Shown here: piece by piece, positions 15,501 through 22,386 of the stretch
Layout: every line of letters starts with the position of its first letter
How positions within the stretch are numbered: position 1 is the first letter of the stretch
Source: Mariaggregatimicrobium sp964498785
GTDB lineage: Bacteria > Zhuqueibacterota > Zhuqueibacteria > Thermofontimicrobiales > Thiofontviventaceae
Assembly (NCBI GenBank): GCA_964498785.1
Contig: CAZCJL010000053.1
Coordinates: 1 to 47,308, forward strand
DNA: 47,308 bases
Direction: 5' to 3'
Made by a program: the position numbers and the translations under genes
Notes under the pieces: model-generated
What the model saw: only the letters and a program-made list of their open reading frames with translations
Told to the model about the DNA's origin: nothing
The model's database searches: none

Positions 15501-18033
15501 CAGTTAGCAGTGCGTATGTTTCTCCTGCTACATTCGAATCAATTTCTATCGTTAAGCTATCCTTGAATGAGGTAGTGTTGTTTGGAGTAAAAATAATATT
15601 TATTGAGAAAGTATCTTTGGGAAGTATTTCCAAATTCTCCCCTTGAATGACACTGAAAACGCTAATAGATTGAGTTGTGGTAATATTGGCGATATTTAAT
15701 GTGTCGCCACCAGTATTTTTTATTTTAAGCAATAGAGTACCACTGTCATTAACACGAACTTTGCCAAAATGAAGTTCATTTTCTAACAAGATAAAAGGCG
15801 CAATCCCTTTGCCAGTAACAGGTATTCGGAACTCTGGCTGTTGTGGATCATTGCTTGTAATAGTGATTTCTCCTGAATAGAGAATTGGATGAGTTGGTTC
15901 AAAAGTAAGATAAAACTCATGAGAATCTTTCGGAGCAATTGTCACCGGAAACTGATTTTGAACAATGCCAAAGGCTGTGTTATTGCTTCCAACAGAAGTA
16001 ATAATTAAATTTTCATTTCCACTATTGTAAATTACAAAACTGCCGGTATCTATTTCCTGAATCTTTGTATCATCAAAAAGAATGCTTTCGGGATTTGAAG
16101 TAACAAATGGAAAACCTAATTTTGTATGATAGATGCTGTTTCCCTCAGTTCCTGCGTAAAAAATCAGATCGTTCTGCACATTCGTTTTTTCTAAACATAG
16201 AATATTTAAATTGTCGAGATTGTTGTTAAAAGCGCGGAAAGAGTTTCCGCCATCAATGCTTAGGAATACACCAGCCCTTTTTGTCGAAGCTAAAATGATG
16301 TTTTTATTATTTGGGTGCGAGATGAGATCGGTAATTTCCAGATATTCAGTGACAGAATCATTAACTTTCTGCCAGTTTATATTATCAGTACTGCTTGAAT
16401 AGACACCCTGCTCTGTGCCGCAAATAATTTTGTTTGATTTTGAAATAAGAATAGCATTGATAGTTGAAAAGGAGAGAACACTATTGCTGATATTCTTACA
16501 CCTTTCGCCATTAATCCCGAATCGAAATATTCCACCGCTTTTCGTGCCAGCGTAATATGAGTCATTATTATCCTTTTTAATTACAATGACCGGGTGGTCT
16601 GGAGAGCATATCTCATCTTCATTACGATTGATAATATTATTTTTTCCCCCAAGTAATAGTAAATCACCATCGCTTAAAATTGAATAAGTTTCTTTCGTGG
16701 TTACGAGATTCCATGTATTTTCATTGAATTCGTATACACCATTATCTGAGATAGATGCATATAACGCGTCAGGATTATTTTTATCTATGGCGATTGTAAT
16801 AACTTCCTCATTTTTTATTTTTTCCTTTATGATCTCTTTTTCCCAATTCGTGCTATCTTTATCTTTTTTAAATAGTCCACTCTGAGTAGCTGCATAAATA
16901 TTATAATCCGGATCAATTATGAATTCATTCATCTGAGCGCAGGAAATACCATCTATTTCTGTTTCAAATAGTTCATTGTCAAAAAGGTTGGTTCGTCGAC
17001 TCTCAAAAAATCCTCTCTCTGTTCCCAGATAAGTTATCAGAGGGAAATCAACTATTTTAGTCGTACTGTATATAATTTCATTGCCATTATAAATATGATT
17101 CCAATTTGCACTTCCTATTGATGAAAATAAATCCGATTTGAATAAACCATCATTAAAAGTTCCGGCGTAAATTGAATTGGAATCCGTTGTTATGCAAGTT
17201 ATCCTTCTGTTTGTAAGAGTACTATCTGTATGAGTCCATGCCTCATTTTCAAATGCGTCATAATTACTGCCCAGGCGCAATCCTCTTTGTGTTCCTGCAT
17301 AAATACTGCCATCATTATTCGGATTCACTGCGAAACAATAAACTCGCTCTGTCCATAAGTTGTTAACATGATATCTGAAATTAAAGGAATTATCTGTGTC
17401 AATCCAAATCCCATTACTTGTCCCGACATAAACATATACAGCGCCTGATTCGAGTTCATGAGCAAAAACTGAATAAACTTCAACAGGTAAGCCATGATCC
17501 TCTAAGACAATTTGATTCCAGCTTTCTCCTGAATCTTCGGAATACCATAATCCTTTGATGGTTTCGCCTTTACCATAGAGTTTGCCGACTGCTGCATAAA
17601 CGGTGTTTGGATTTTTCGGGTATATTGCAATTGAATTTACGTGACATTCGGGAAAATTTAATTTTTCCCAAACTGGCACATCTCCATTTTTGATTGATTT
17701 GAATATTCCCTTTTCTGTACCGGCATAGATTGTATCTGATTCATTTGGATGGATTGCTAAGGAGAGGACATCTTTGCAGGAAAGACCCGTATTCATTTCA
17801 GTCCATACGCTATCTTCTAAATGATATACACCGCCGCCTTTCAGACCGATGTAAACGTTATTTGTATCGTTTTTGTCGAGGGCAATTGCACGGACGTAGG
17901 CGCTATTCATACCTTTACTATCGATTTTTTGCCAGGAGTTATAATCTTGCGCTAAACACCATTCGTTAAACAATAGTGTAGATACAAGGGTACAAATTAG
18001 CACTTGGAAAATATGTCGAAAATATTTTTCCAT
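12598..18033 (-). CDS. Giant secreted BNR/SPD-2-repeat protein with type IX-like sorting domain
   Basis: 1811 residues. Signal peptide at 1-28 (ending CLAQ). About 30-640 are BNR/two-component-regulator-like propeller repeats (IYAGTEKGIFKS, VYAAVGKLYG, IYAGTQRGLRLG). About 650-1266 are six SPD-2/HYDIN (ASH) Ig-like repeats of roughly 100 residues, each closed by a G-x-G-I-A/R-P linker and opened by a phrase like ENELHFGKV. About 1268-1380 form another beta domain (SGVARASVYFRM), then a variable region. The end (about 1725-1811) is a sorting domain with QNFPNPFNHITSISYSLP and KIYNIVGELIR. There is no Shine-Dalgarno before the ATG, as is common in FCB bacteria. The protein is secreted or surface-bound, with adhesion or sensing a plausible role. 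First gene of the AT-rich cluster. Confidence 0.82.
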   Translation of the reverse strand: MEKYFRHIFQVLICTLVSTLLFNEWCLAQDYNSWQKIDSKGMNSAYVRAIALDKNDTNNVYIGLKGGGVYHLEDSVWTEMNTGLSCKDVLSLAIHPNESDTIYAGTEKGIFKSIKNGDVPVWEKLNFPECHVNSIAIYPKNPNTVYAAVGKLYGKGETIKGLWYSEDSGESWNQIVLEDHGLPVEVYSVFAHELESGAVYVYVGTSNGIWIDTDNSFNFRYHVNNLWTERVYCFAVNPNNDGSIYAGTQRGLRLGSNYDAFENEAWTHTDSTLTNRRITCITTDSNSIYAGTFNDGLFKSDLFSSIGSANWNHIYNGNEIIYSTTKIVDFPLITYLGTERGFFESRRTNLFDNELFETEIDGISCAQMNEFIIDPDYNIYAATQSGLFKKDKDSTNWEKEIIKEKIKNEEVITIAIDKNNPDALYASISDNGVYEFNENTWNLVTTKETYSILSDGDLLLLGGKNNIINRNEDEICSPDHPVIVIKKDNNDSYYAGTKSGGIFRFGINGERCKNISNSVLSFSTINAILISKSNKIICGTEQGVYSSSTDNINWQKVNDSVTEYLEITDLISHPNNKNIILASTKRAGVFLSIDGGNSFRAFNNNLDNLNILCLEKTNVQNDLIFYAGTEGNSIYHTKLGFPFVTSNPESILFDDTKIQEIDTGSFVIYNSGNENLIITSVGSNNTAFGIVQNQFPVTIAPKDSHEFYLTFEPTHPILYSGEITITSNDPQQPEFRIPVTGKGIAPFILLENELHFGKVRVNDSGTLLLKIKNTGGDTLNIANITTTQSISVFSVIQGENLEILPKDTFSINIIFTPNNTTSFKDSLTIEIDSNVAGETYALLTGTGIAPLIQIDKDTIDFGLVKIPNSAEKTFIIKNTGEDVLTISKMKFTEEDGVYEIHPDSGQIAPKGSLSVKIAFAPQERQNYPNTLNIYSDSFDGEDFEDTTSIEILGKGIAPKISLDKNAIKFDPTAVGSSKNDSIAIFNTGNDTLKVNFCVKPTHFSIDSTDTNIAPGDTFFLIVEFNPDAQLFYEDILTICCDDPDNPRVVVSLEGQGIAPEVELENKHNFGNIRISDSSDWTFKIKNNGDDTLKIRNIYVLEYNNVYTITPYSGEVLPDSTLFITIIFQPDTSGEYPDTLIIKSNKFRGNNIVLLYGRGIRPEIATPNSTIDFDIVPIDECKSKNVVLYNLGDHEVNIHGVILTYNSDIYKADKIAFKIAAKETTEVKITFCPTHEESYTDTLIIHSDAINNQKLKIELTGAGSGDDDPPEISHEPLSIVPKCSETTISATIQDNVSGVARASVYFRMGSEPAFHELEMSESNNDKYEAKIPSNCVTTRGVEYYLFAEDSLGNHCRVPANSYYSIQVRVEGRGEVKTDSSWIYQTLHSGDTKNSYRLFSIPLELDNPNIDSLLSKNLGLKLLHWRIFDYDSGGFVECPDTSKFRPGKSYWLIVKKQGQVIYTGTGQSVKTSKEEPFEIPIDTSWTTFANPYNFKIPVEKLSIDGAVSKLNICTYQGRWVCGNEIEYLEPWEGYLIKHHQAANLSIPSDLTGYEKTPSNTQPNGWSIQIIAKCLNSIDSYNYIGVRNEASDGWDQFDLYEPPIVGEYISVFLPHSKWNQKSGNYTTDFHAPFLEGDFWDFEVATNIQNSPIQLEFIFSDSIFKDYDIYLIDPKIKSTYNLKNNNYYTYQSLSAIVSKRLRIAVGSKNFIEKSSFQISLEPDNYQLKQNFPNPFNHITSISYSLPKASRVTIKIYNIVGELIRILKNNELQSSGYYNIDWNGLNNYNIQVSTGVYFCYFKASDFQKYIKMVYLR

Positions 18034-18429
18034 TTATTGTTTCAATTAAATATAAATAGTACAAATAGACGCAATCTATTTTTGTTAAATCGAGTAGCCT
18101 TTGATCGAAGGTGCTTTGATTTTCTATGAAGCTGATAATTTTGATAGATTAATTTTCTATCGAGAATTTAATTTCTTTGACTTTTTCCTTTCAGAAATCT
18201 TGATCAACGAAATCGTTGTTTTGTTACGAAAATATCACAAGGATAAAATATAATAAATAATAATTTAAAATGCAAGGATAAATTACTTTTAGGTAATATT
18301 TATTACTATATGTTGTACTTATCTCATTTTAATAACGAAGATTTCGTATGCGTAATAAATGGTAAGTTTAAAATTTTATTGTAACTATTAAAATAAAACC
18401 GCTAAGTCAAAAAATTAAATGATATCGAA
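18034..18429. other. AT-rich intergenic stretch, no gene seen
   Basis: This gap separates the start of the giant BNR gene from the symporter fragment. No open frame of note or strong hairpin was found. It must hold the promoter of the minus-strand cluster, but no convincing -35/-10 pair stands out in the low-complexity AT sequence. Confidence 0.4.
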
Positions 18430-18648
18430 TTATTTTTTGCTTATTATGTTCAACCCCACCATCCCCACCAAATTCACCACAACCGTAATGCCGTTCAGCA
18501 GATCGCCCCAGCTCCAGATGTGTTCCGCGTTGGGGGTGGCGCCGATGAGGATGGAGAGGCAGAAGAGCCAGCGGTAGGGGACTTTGATGCGGTCGCCGAA
18601 GAGGTCAGCATCAGGAAGATTCCCTATGAATGAACTATAAATATTTAA
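18430..18648 (-). pseudogene. Duplicated 3' fragment of the AGCS symporter gene
   Basis: Bases 18458-18605 are identical to 19272-19419, the 3' part of the symporter gene (148 bp, no mismatch seen). Read in the symporter frame, the fragment continues past the duplicated block with its own ending, NLVGMVGLNIISKK, stop at 18430-18432. The intact gene instead ends NLVGMVFLFRNFN. Upstream the frame has no start codon and meets a stop at 18649-18651. The fragment is therefore not a gene, but its tail looks like a natural symporter C-terminus and may be the original one. Confidence 0.8.
18458..18605. repeat. 148-bp direct repeat, copy 1
   Basis: Identical to 19272-19419, in direct orientation and 814 bases apart. 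It brackets an AT-rich segment (18606-19271) carrying one small ORF. Confidence 0.9.
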
Positions 18649-19106
18649 TTAAATTTATGGTATTTTGATTTTAATGAAGTATAGGTTTTTGATAATAGGG
18701 GAAATAGGATAGTTATTGTAGTATCGATTTTGCTGGAATCCTCTTGAATTTTGTAAAAAAGTTTTACTAATTCTTCTAATGAATCTGCTTTTGATTTGTT
18801 GTCCAGTATCAGGAACAAAACCAAATCACCTATTTTTTTTTCATTCTCTTTCTGGATTTTTATTTTTTGCTCAAGCAGTTTAACAATGTTTCCTAATGAG
18901 ACAATTGTTGCATCCATTTCATCAATAAACGCTGGAAATTCACTTAACCTAGTTAAAACAAAATCCTTGATTTTTTTCAACTCTGCTTCTTTTAATGTTC
19001 GATCTGTTAGGATTGAAGAAATGAAGCCCTCTATAGCTTTTATCTCATCTTTATTGCTATGGTTTGAGCGTTTTAGGTTAATATCTGGCAGCTTTATGTT
19101 TATCAT
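18645..19106 (-). CDS. Hypothetical helical protein inside the symporter duplication
   Basis: 153 residues, not recognised. It is lysine- and glutamate-rich and largely helical, with heptad-like stretches (TIVSLGNIVKLLEQKIKIQKE, split by loops) and no signal peptide or membrane segment, suggesting a soluble coiled-coil protein. Its AT-rich composition matches the 8.6-18.4 kb cluster and not the surrounding symporter gene. It sits wholly within the segment bracketed by the 148-bp repeats. No clear Shine-Dalgarno precedes the ATG at 19106. It could be cargo of an inserted segment. Confidence 0.55.
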   Translation of the reverse strand: MINIKLPDINLKRSNHSNKDEIKAIEGFISSILTDRTLKEAELKKIKDFVLTRLSEFPAFIDEMDATIVSLGNIVKLLEQKIKIQKENEKKIGDLVLFLILDNKSKADSLEELVKLFYKIQEDSSKIDTTITILFPLLSKTYTSLKSKYHKFN

Positions 19107-19246
19107 TTTTATTGCCTGGCTAAAATTTTTGATGTATTATAGACAATATTATTTAAATAGATACCACGATTTGATAACTTACATAATCTCGTTATAATTT
19201 AAAGCAAATTATATGCCAAATAATTGTTACTCTCGTACTCAAGGCG

Positions 19247-20533
19247 TTAATTGAAATTTCTGAATAAAAAGACCATCCCCACCAAATTCACCACAACCGT
19301 AATGCCGTTCAGCAGATCGCCCCAGCTCCAGATGTGTTCCGCGTTGGGGGTGGCGCCGATGAGGATGGAGAGGCAGAAGAGCCAGCGGTAGGGGACTTTG
19401 ATGCGGTCGCCGAAGAGGTAGGCTGCGGATTGTTCACCGTAAAAGCACCAGGTGATGAGGGTCGAGTAGCCGAACAGCAGGGAGCTGGCGAGCACGATCC
19501 AGTTGCCGGTGGGCAGGACGAGGTTGAAGCTCTCGGATGTGAGCGCGGTGCTGTTCAGGCCGCCGCTCCATAAGCCGCTGGTGAGAATAACGAGCGCAGT
19601 GATGGTACAGACGATGATGGTGTCGATGAAAACGCCGAGCATGGCGATCAGGGATTGGCGCTCCGGGGACCCGGATTGCGCGGTGGCGTGCATAATGGCG
19701 ACGGAGCCGGTGCCGGCTTCGTTGCTGTATGCGCCGCGGGCTGCGCCATATCGCAGCGCCATAAGGACGGTGGCACCGGCAAATCCGCCGCTGGCAGAGG
19801 CGGCTGTGAAGGCGTGTTTGAAAATTAATGCCAGTGCGTGGGGGAGTTGTTCCATGTTCAGTACCAAAATAATGATGCCCGCGGTGAGATAAAGCAGCGT
19901 CATAAAGGGAACCATGATTTGCGCGGTGCGGGCGATGGTGCGCAGTCCGCCGATGACGACCAGCCAGGTGAGCACGCCAATGACCAGGCACGAGAGCAGC
20001 ATCGGGATCTGGAACTGGTTGTGCAACGCGATTGCCATGGAATTGGACTGGATGGATGTCGTTGCCAGCAGTGTTTTCACGCCAAAGGCGAATGCGAACG
20101 CCACTGCCAGCCATTTCCAGCCGAGTCCTTTTTCGATGTAAACCATGGGACCGCCGAGGTACGTGCCATCGGCATCTTTGCGCCGGTATGTGAAGCCGAG
20201 CCATGATTCGAAATACATCGTTGCCATCAGAATGAGGGCGGAGAGCCACATCCAGAAAACAGCGCCAGGTCCGCCGATGACGATAGCCGTCGCCACGCCG
20301 GCGATATTGCCATTGCCAACGATTCCGGACAGGGCGGACATCAGCGCCTGAAACGGTGTGATATTACCGGCGCCGGTGGATTTTGTGGATTGTTGCATGG
20401 ATCGTATTGCCGGCAGGAATTGCCGGAATTGAATCCATTTCAGTCGAATCGAAAAGTAGATTCCGCTGCCGAGGATGAAAATGAGCATCTGCGGTCCCCA
20501 GAGAAAATCGGCGATTTGTTGGATGTAAGTCAT
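19247..20533 (-). CDS. Amino acid:cation symporter, AGCS (alanine/glycine) family
   Basis: Sodium- or proton-coupled uptake of alanine or glycine across the inner membrane. The ATG at 20533 is used because AAAGGAG lies just upstream; a longer frame to 20668 adds 45 non-homologous residues. About ten membrane segments are visible. Family signatures are GAGNITPFQALMSALSGIVG and GNGNIAGVATAI near residues 55-85, GGPGAVFWMW, and YSNEAGTGSVAIMHATA in the middle. At 428 residues it is a little short for the family (440-550). The last ten or so residues (FLFRNFN) replace the ending kept in the duplicated fragment at 18430, so the C-terminus may have been reshaped by the rearrangement. It is much more GC-rich than the AT-rich cluster beside it. 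Confidence 0.9.
   Translation of the reverse strand: MTYIQQIADFLWGPQMLIFILGSGIYFSIRLKWIQFRQFLPAIRSMQQSTKSTGAGNITPFQALMSALSGIVGNGNIAGVATAIVIGGPGAVFWMWLSALILMATMYFESWLGFTYRRKDADGTYLGGPMVYIEKGLGWKWLAVAFAFAFGVKTLLATTSIQSNSMAIALHNQFQIPMLLSCLVIGVLTWLVVIGGLRTIARTAQIMVPFMTLLYLTAGIIILVLNMEQLPHALALIFKHAFTAASASGGFAGATVLMALRYGAARGAYSNEAGTGSVAIMHATAQSGSPERQSLIAMLGVFIDTIIVCTITALVILTSGLWSGGLNSTALTSESFNLVLPTGNWIVLASSLLFGYSTLITWCFYGEQSAAYLFGDRIKVPYRWLFCLSILIGATPNAEHIWSWGDLLNGITVVVNLVGMVFLFRNFN
19272..19419. repeat. 148-bp direct repeat, copy 2 (within the symporter gene)
   Basis: The parent copy, inside the 3' end of the symporter coding sequence. It is identical to 18458-18605. The frame of the symporter is preserved through it. 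Confidence 0.9.
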
Positions 20534-20579
20534 AGTGGCTCCTTTAAGTTTTGGGGTAAGATGAATTTCAATTTTAAAC

Positions 20580-20890
20580 AAGGAGGCTGTATCATAAAGT
20601 GAATCTTTCTTACGGGATTTTAATCGAATGTCCCCGCATGACGGATGAAATCCATAAAGGGATTTCACTCCGGAGTGCAGCGCCTTTTATGCGCTGCATG
20701 CAGCCCTCTTTTGGCTACAATTGTTTTTCCAGGCATGCATCGGACTAGTTGAACCAGGGTGATGTATCGAAAGTGAATCTTTCTTATGCAATATTTTTTA
20801 TTAGACCAGCGATCCCATCGCTCCAAATGATGGGATCGCTGAACCTCATGAATTTGAAAAATACAAATTTTTATCTTTTGATACAGCCCG
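20580..20890. repeat. Non-coding repeat region with terminal inverted repeats and hairpins
   Basis: The left end GGCTGTATCATAAAG (near 20584) is mirrored at the right by TTTTGATACAGCCCGC (about 20876-20891). Inside, a second imperfect copy of the left end (TGTATCGAAAGTGAATCTTT, near 20764) occurs in direct orientation. A 13-base perfect stem follows: CAGCGATCCCATC at 20807-20819 with GATGGGATCGCTG at 20829-20841. Another short hairpin, CAGCGC/GCGCTG, lies near 20680-20697. No ORF is present. This has the look of a MITE or nested REP elements in the 20,534-21,277 gap. Confidence 0.5.
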
Positions 20891-21188
20891 CTTGTTCAAC
20901 TTGAATCGAAATAGATATCACACGAAAATTGCTCGGATCTATATCGCCATAAAAATGAAATTGTATTCAAATCAATAATGTGAAATCAAAATAAGGAAAT
21001 TGAGGATAAATTGCAATTGTTTTTCAGGTTTAGAGTTTAATTTTCAAATTATCGCTTGATATTTTGGATTGATTTTTATAGGTTTTATGTGAGACGGAAG
21101 AAGTGAATAGTGAATAGGGAAAAGAGAATAGTGAATAGTAAAAGCGGGAAGAAGTTAATAGAGAATATCAAATAGGAAAAGCACATGC

Positions 21189-21257
21189 GTGAGACGTCAA
21201 ACGTGAGACGTGAGATTAGCAAAGACTTCGTTTTACGTTTGACTTCTGACGTTTCAC
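21189..21257. repeat. Inverted repeat upstream of the aldo/keto reductase
   Basis: GTGAGACGTCAAACGT (21189-21204) is imperfectly mirrored by ACGTTTGACTTCTGACGTTTCAC (arms 21235-21257). It ends about 20 bases before the start codon at 21278. The preceding 21,110-21,180 is a purine-rich, GAATAGTGAATAG-type low-complexity stretch. It could be a transcript leader structure or a dispersed repeat. Confidence 0.45.
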
Positions 21258-21277
21258 ATTATAAAAGGAGGGCAAAC

Positions 21278-22255
21278 ATGAAATACACAAAATTAGGTCG
21301 CAGAGGACCGGACGTTTCGACAGTTGGTTTTGGTGCATGGGCAATTGGCGGGATGAATTGGGGCAGGACAGATGATGATGTGTCCCGGAATGCAATCCGT
21401 GCAGCGCTGAAGCAGGGAGTGACGCTGCTGGATACCGCGGATGTATATGGTTTCGGGCATTCGGAGGAATTGATACAGGAGGTGATTTCGGAAAAGGGAA
21501 AAGGCAACGTCGTGATTGCGACAAAAGCCGGAAATGACTTTTATCACGCGTCGGATGATGATGATTCTGGTTATGGCGCGATCAAGCAGAATTCAGATAA
21601 AGATTATATTATGTACGCCGCGGAGCAAAGTCTGAAGCGGCTGAAGGTCGATGCGCTGGATGTTTTGCAGTTGCACAGTCCGAACACCGGGCTTCTTGAT
21701 CGGGATGATCCGTGGGAGGCATTAGCCGCGCTAAAAAAACAGGGAAAGATCAAACATGCGGGGTGGAGTGTGCAATCGTTTAAAGAAACCGAGCAGGCAA
21801 AGTTTTTGGATAAATATCACACGTTGATTGATTCGATTCAGGTGCGCTATAATTTGCTGGAACGGGACGCAGAAAAAGTGCTGTTCCCCAAAGCGATGCA
21901 ATACGGCGTTGGCGTGATTGTCCGCATTCCGCTGTTGTTCGGATTATTGACGGGTAAATTCGACCGTCAGACGACATTTGGCGAGGAGGATCACCGTAGG
22001 TTTAATCTATCTCCGGAAAAGCTGGAAGAGTACCTCACGCAATTGGAAGCGCATCAGCCGTTATTCGACCGCTATCCGGACCAGACGATGACGCAGGTGA
22101 GCTTGCGATTCTGCATCACGCATCCAGCCTGCCAGACAGTGATCCCGGGCGCAAAAACAACGGAGCAGGTGACGGACAATTGCGCGACGTCGGATTTCGG
22201 TCCGTTGACGGTTGAGGATATGAAATTCATTGATGAAGATATTAATGCTTCATAA
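21278..22255 (+). CDS. Aldo/keto reductase
   Basis: NADPH-dependent oxidoreductase of the AKR superfamily, TIM barrel, cytoplasmic; the substrate cannot be told. The ATG at 21278 has AAGGAGG at 21265-21271; an upstream in-frame ATG at 21185 lies in repeat sequence. The catalytic tetrad is visible: Asp and Tyr in DTADVYGFG, Lys in ATKAGNDF, His in LQLHSPNTG. A typical start (KYTKLGRRGPDVSTVGFGAW) and C-terminal cofactor loop (VIPGAKTTEQVTDN) frame a 325-residue protein of normal length. It is convergent with the exoprotein gene at 22387. Confidence 0.9.
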   Translation: MKYTKLGRRGPDVSTVGFGAWAIGGMNWGRTDDDVSRNAIRAALKQGVTLLDTADVYGFGHSEELIQEVISEKGKGNVVIATKAGNDFYHASDDDDSGYGAIKQNSDKDYIMYAAEQSLKRLKVDALDVLQLHSPNTGLLDRDDPWEALAALKKQGKIKHAGWSVQSFKETEQAKFLDKYHTLIDSIQVRYNLLERDAEKVLFPKAMQYGVGVIVRIPLLFGLLTGKFDRQTTFGEEDHRRFNLSPEKLEEYLTQLEAHQPLFDRYPDQTMTQVSLRFCITHPACQTVIPGAKTTEQVTDNCATSDFGPLTVEDMKFIDEDINAS

Positions 22256-22272
22256 CGGAGATACTTTCTTAG

Positions 22273-22361
22273 CGCAAAGCCACAGAGGACGCAAAGGTTT
22301 TTTTACTATTTAAAACAAAAAATATAACAATCTTTTCTCAGCGAACTCTGCGGTCTTTGCG
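22273..22361. repeat. Inverted repeat between convergent genes
   Basis: CGCAAAGCCACAGAG (from 22273) is mirrored by CTCTGCGGTCTTTGCG (22346-22361), with poly-T (22298-22303) between. It fills the 131-base gap between the aldo/keto reductase and the exoprotein genes. It may stop transcription from both sides; GCAAAG-type arms like these also occur as dispersed repeats in other bacteria. Confidence 0.5.
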
Positions 22362-22386
22362 AGCTTCGCGTTTGCGTTGATGTTTT

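Noticed and set aside
19434..20249. Long arginine/histidine-rich open frame within the symporter gene
   Set aside because: Shifted-frame shadow of the GC-rich symporter coding sequence; its composition is unlike a real protein.
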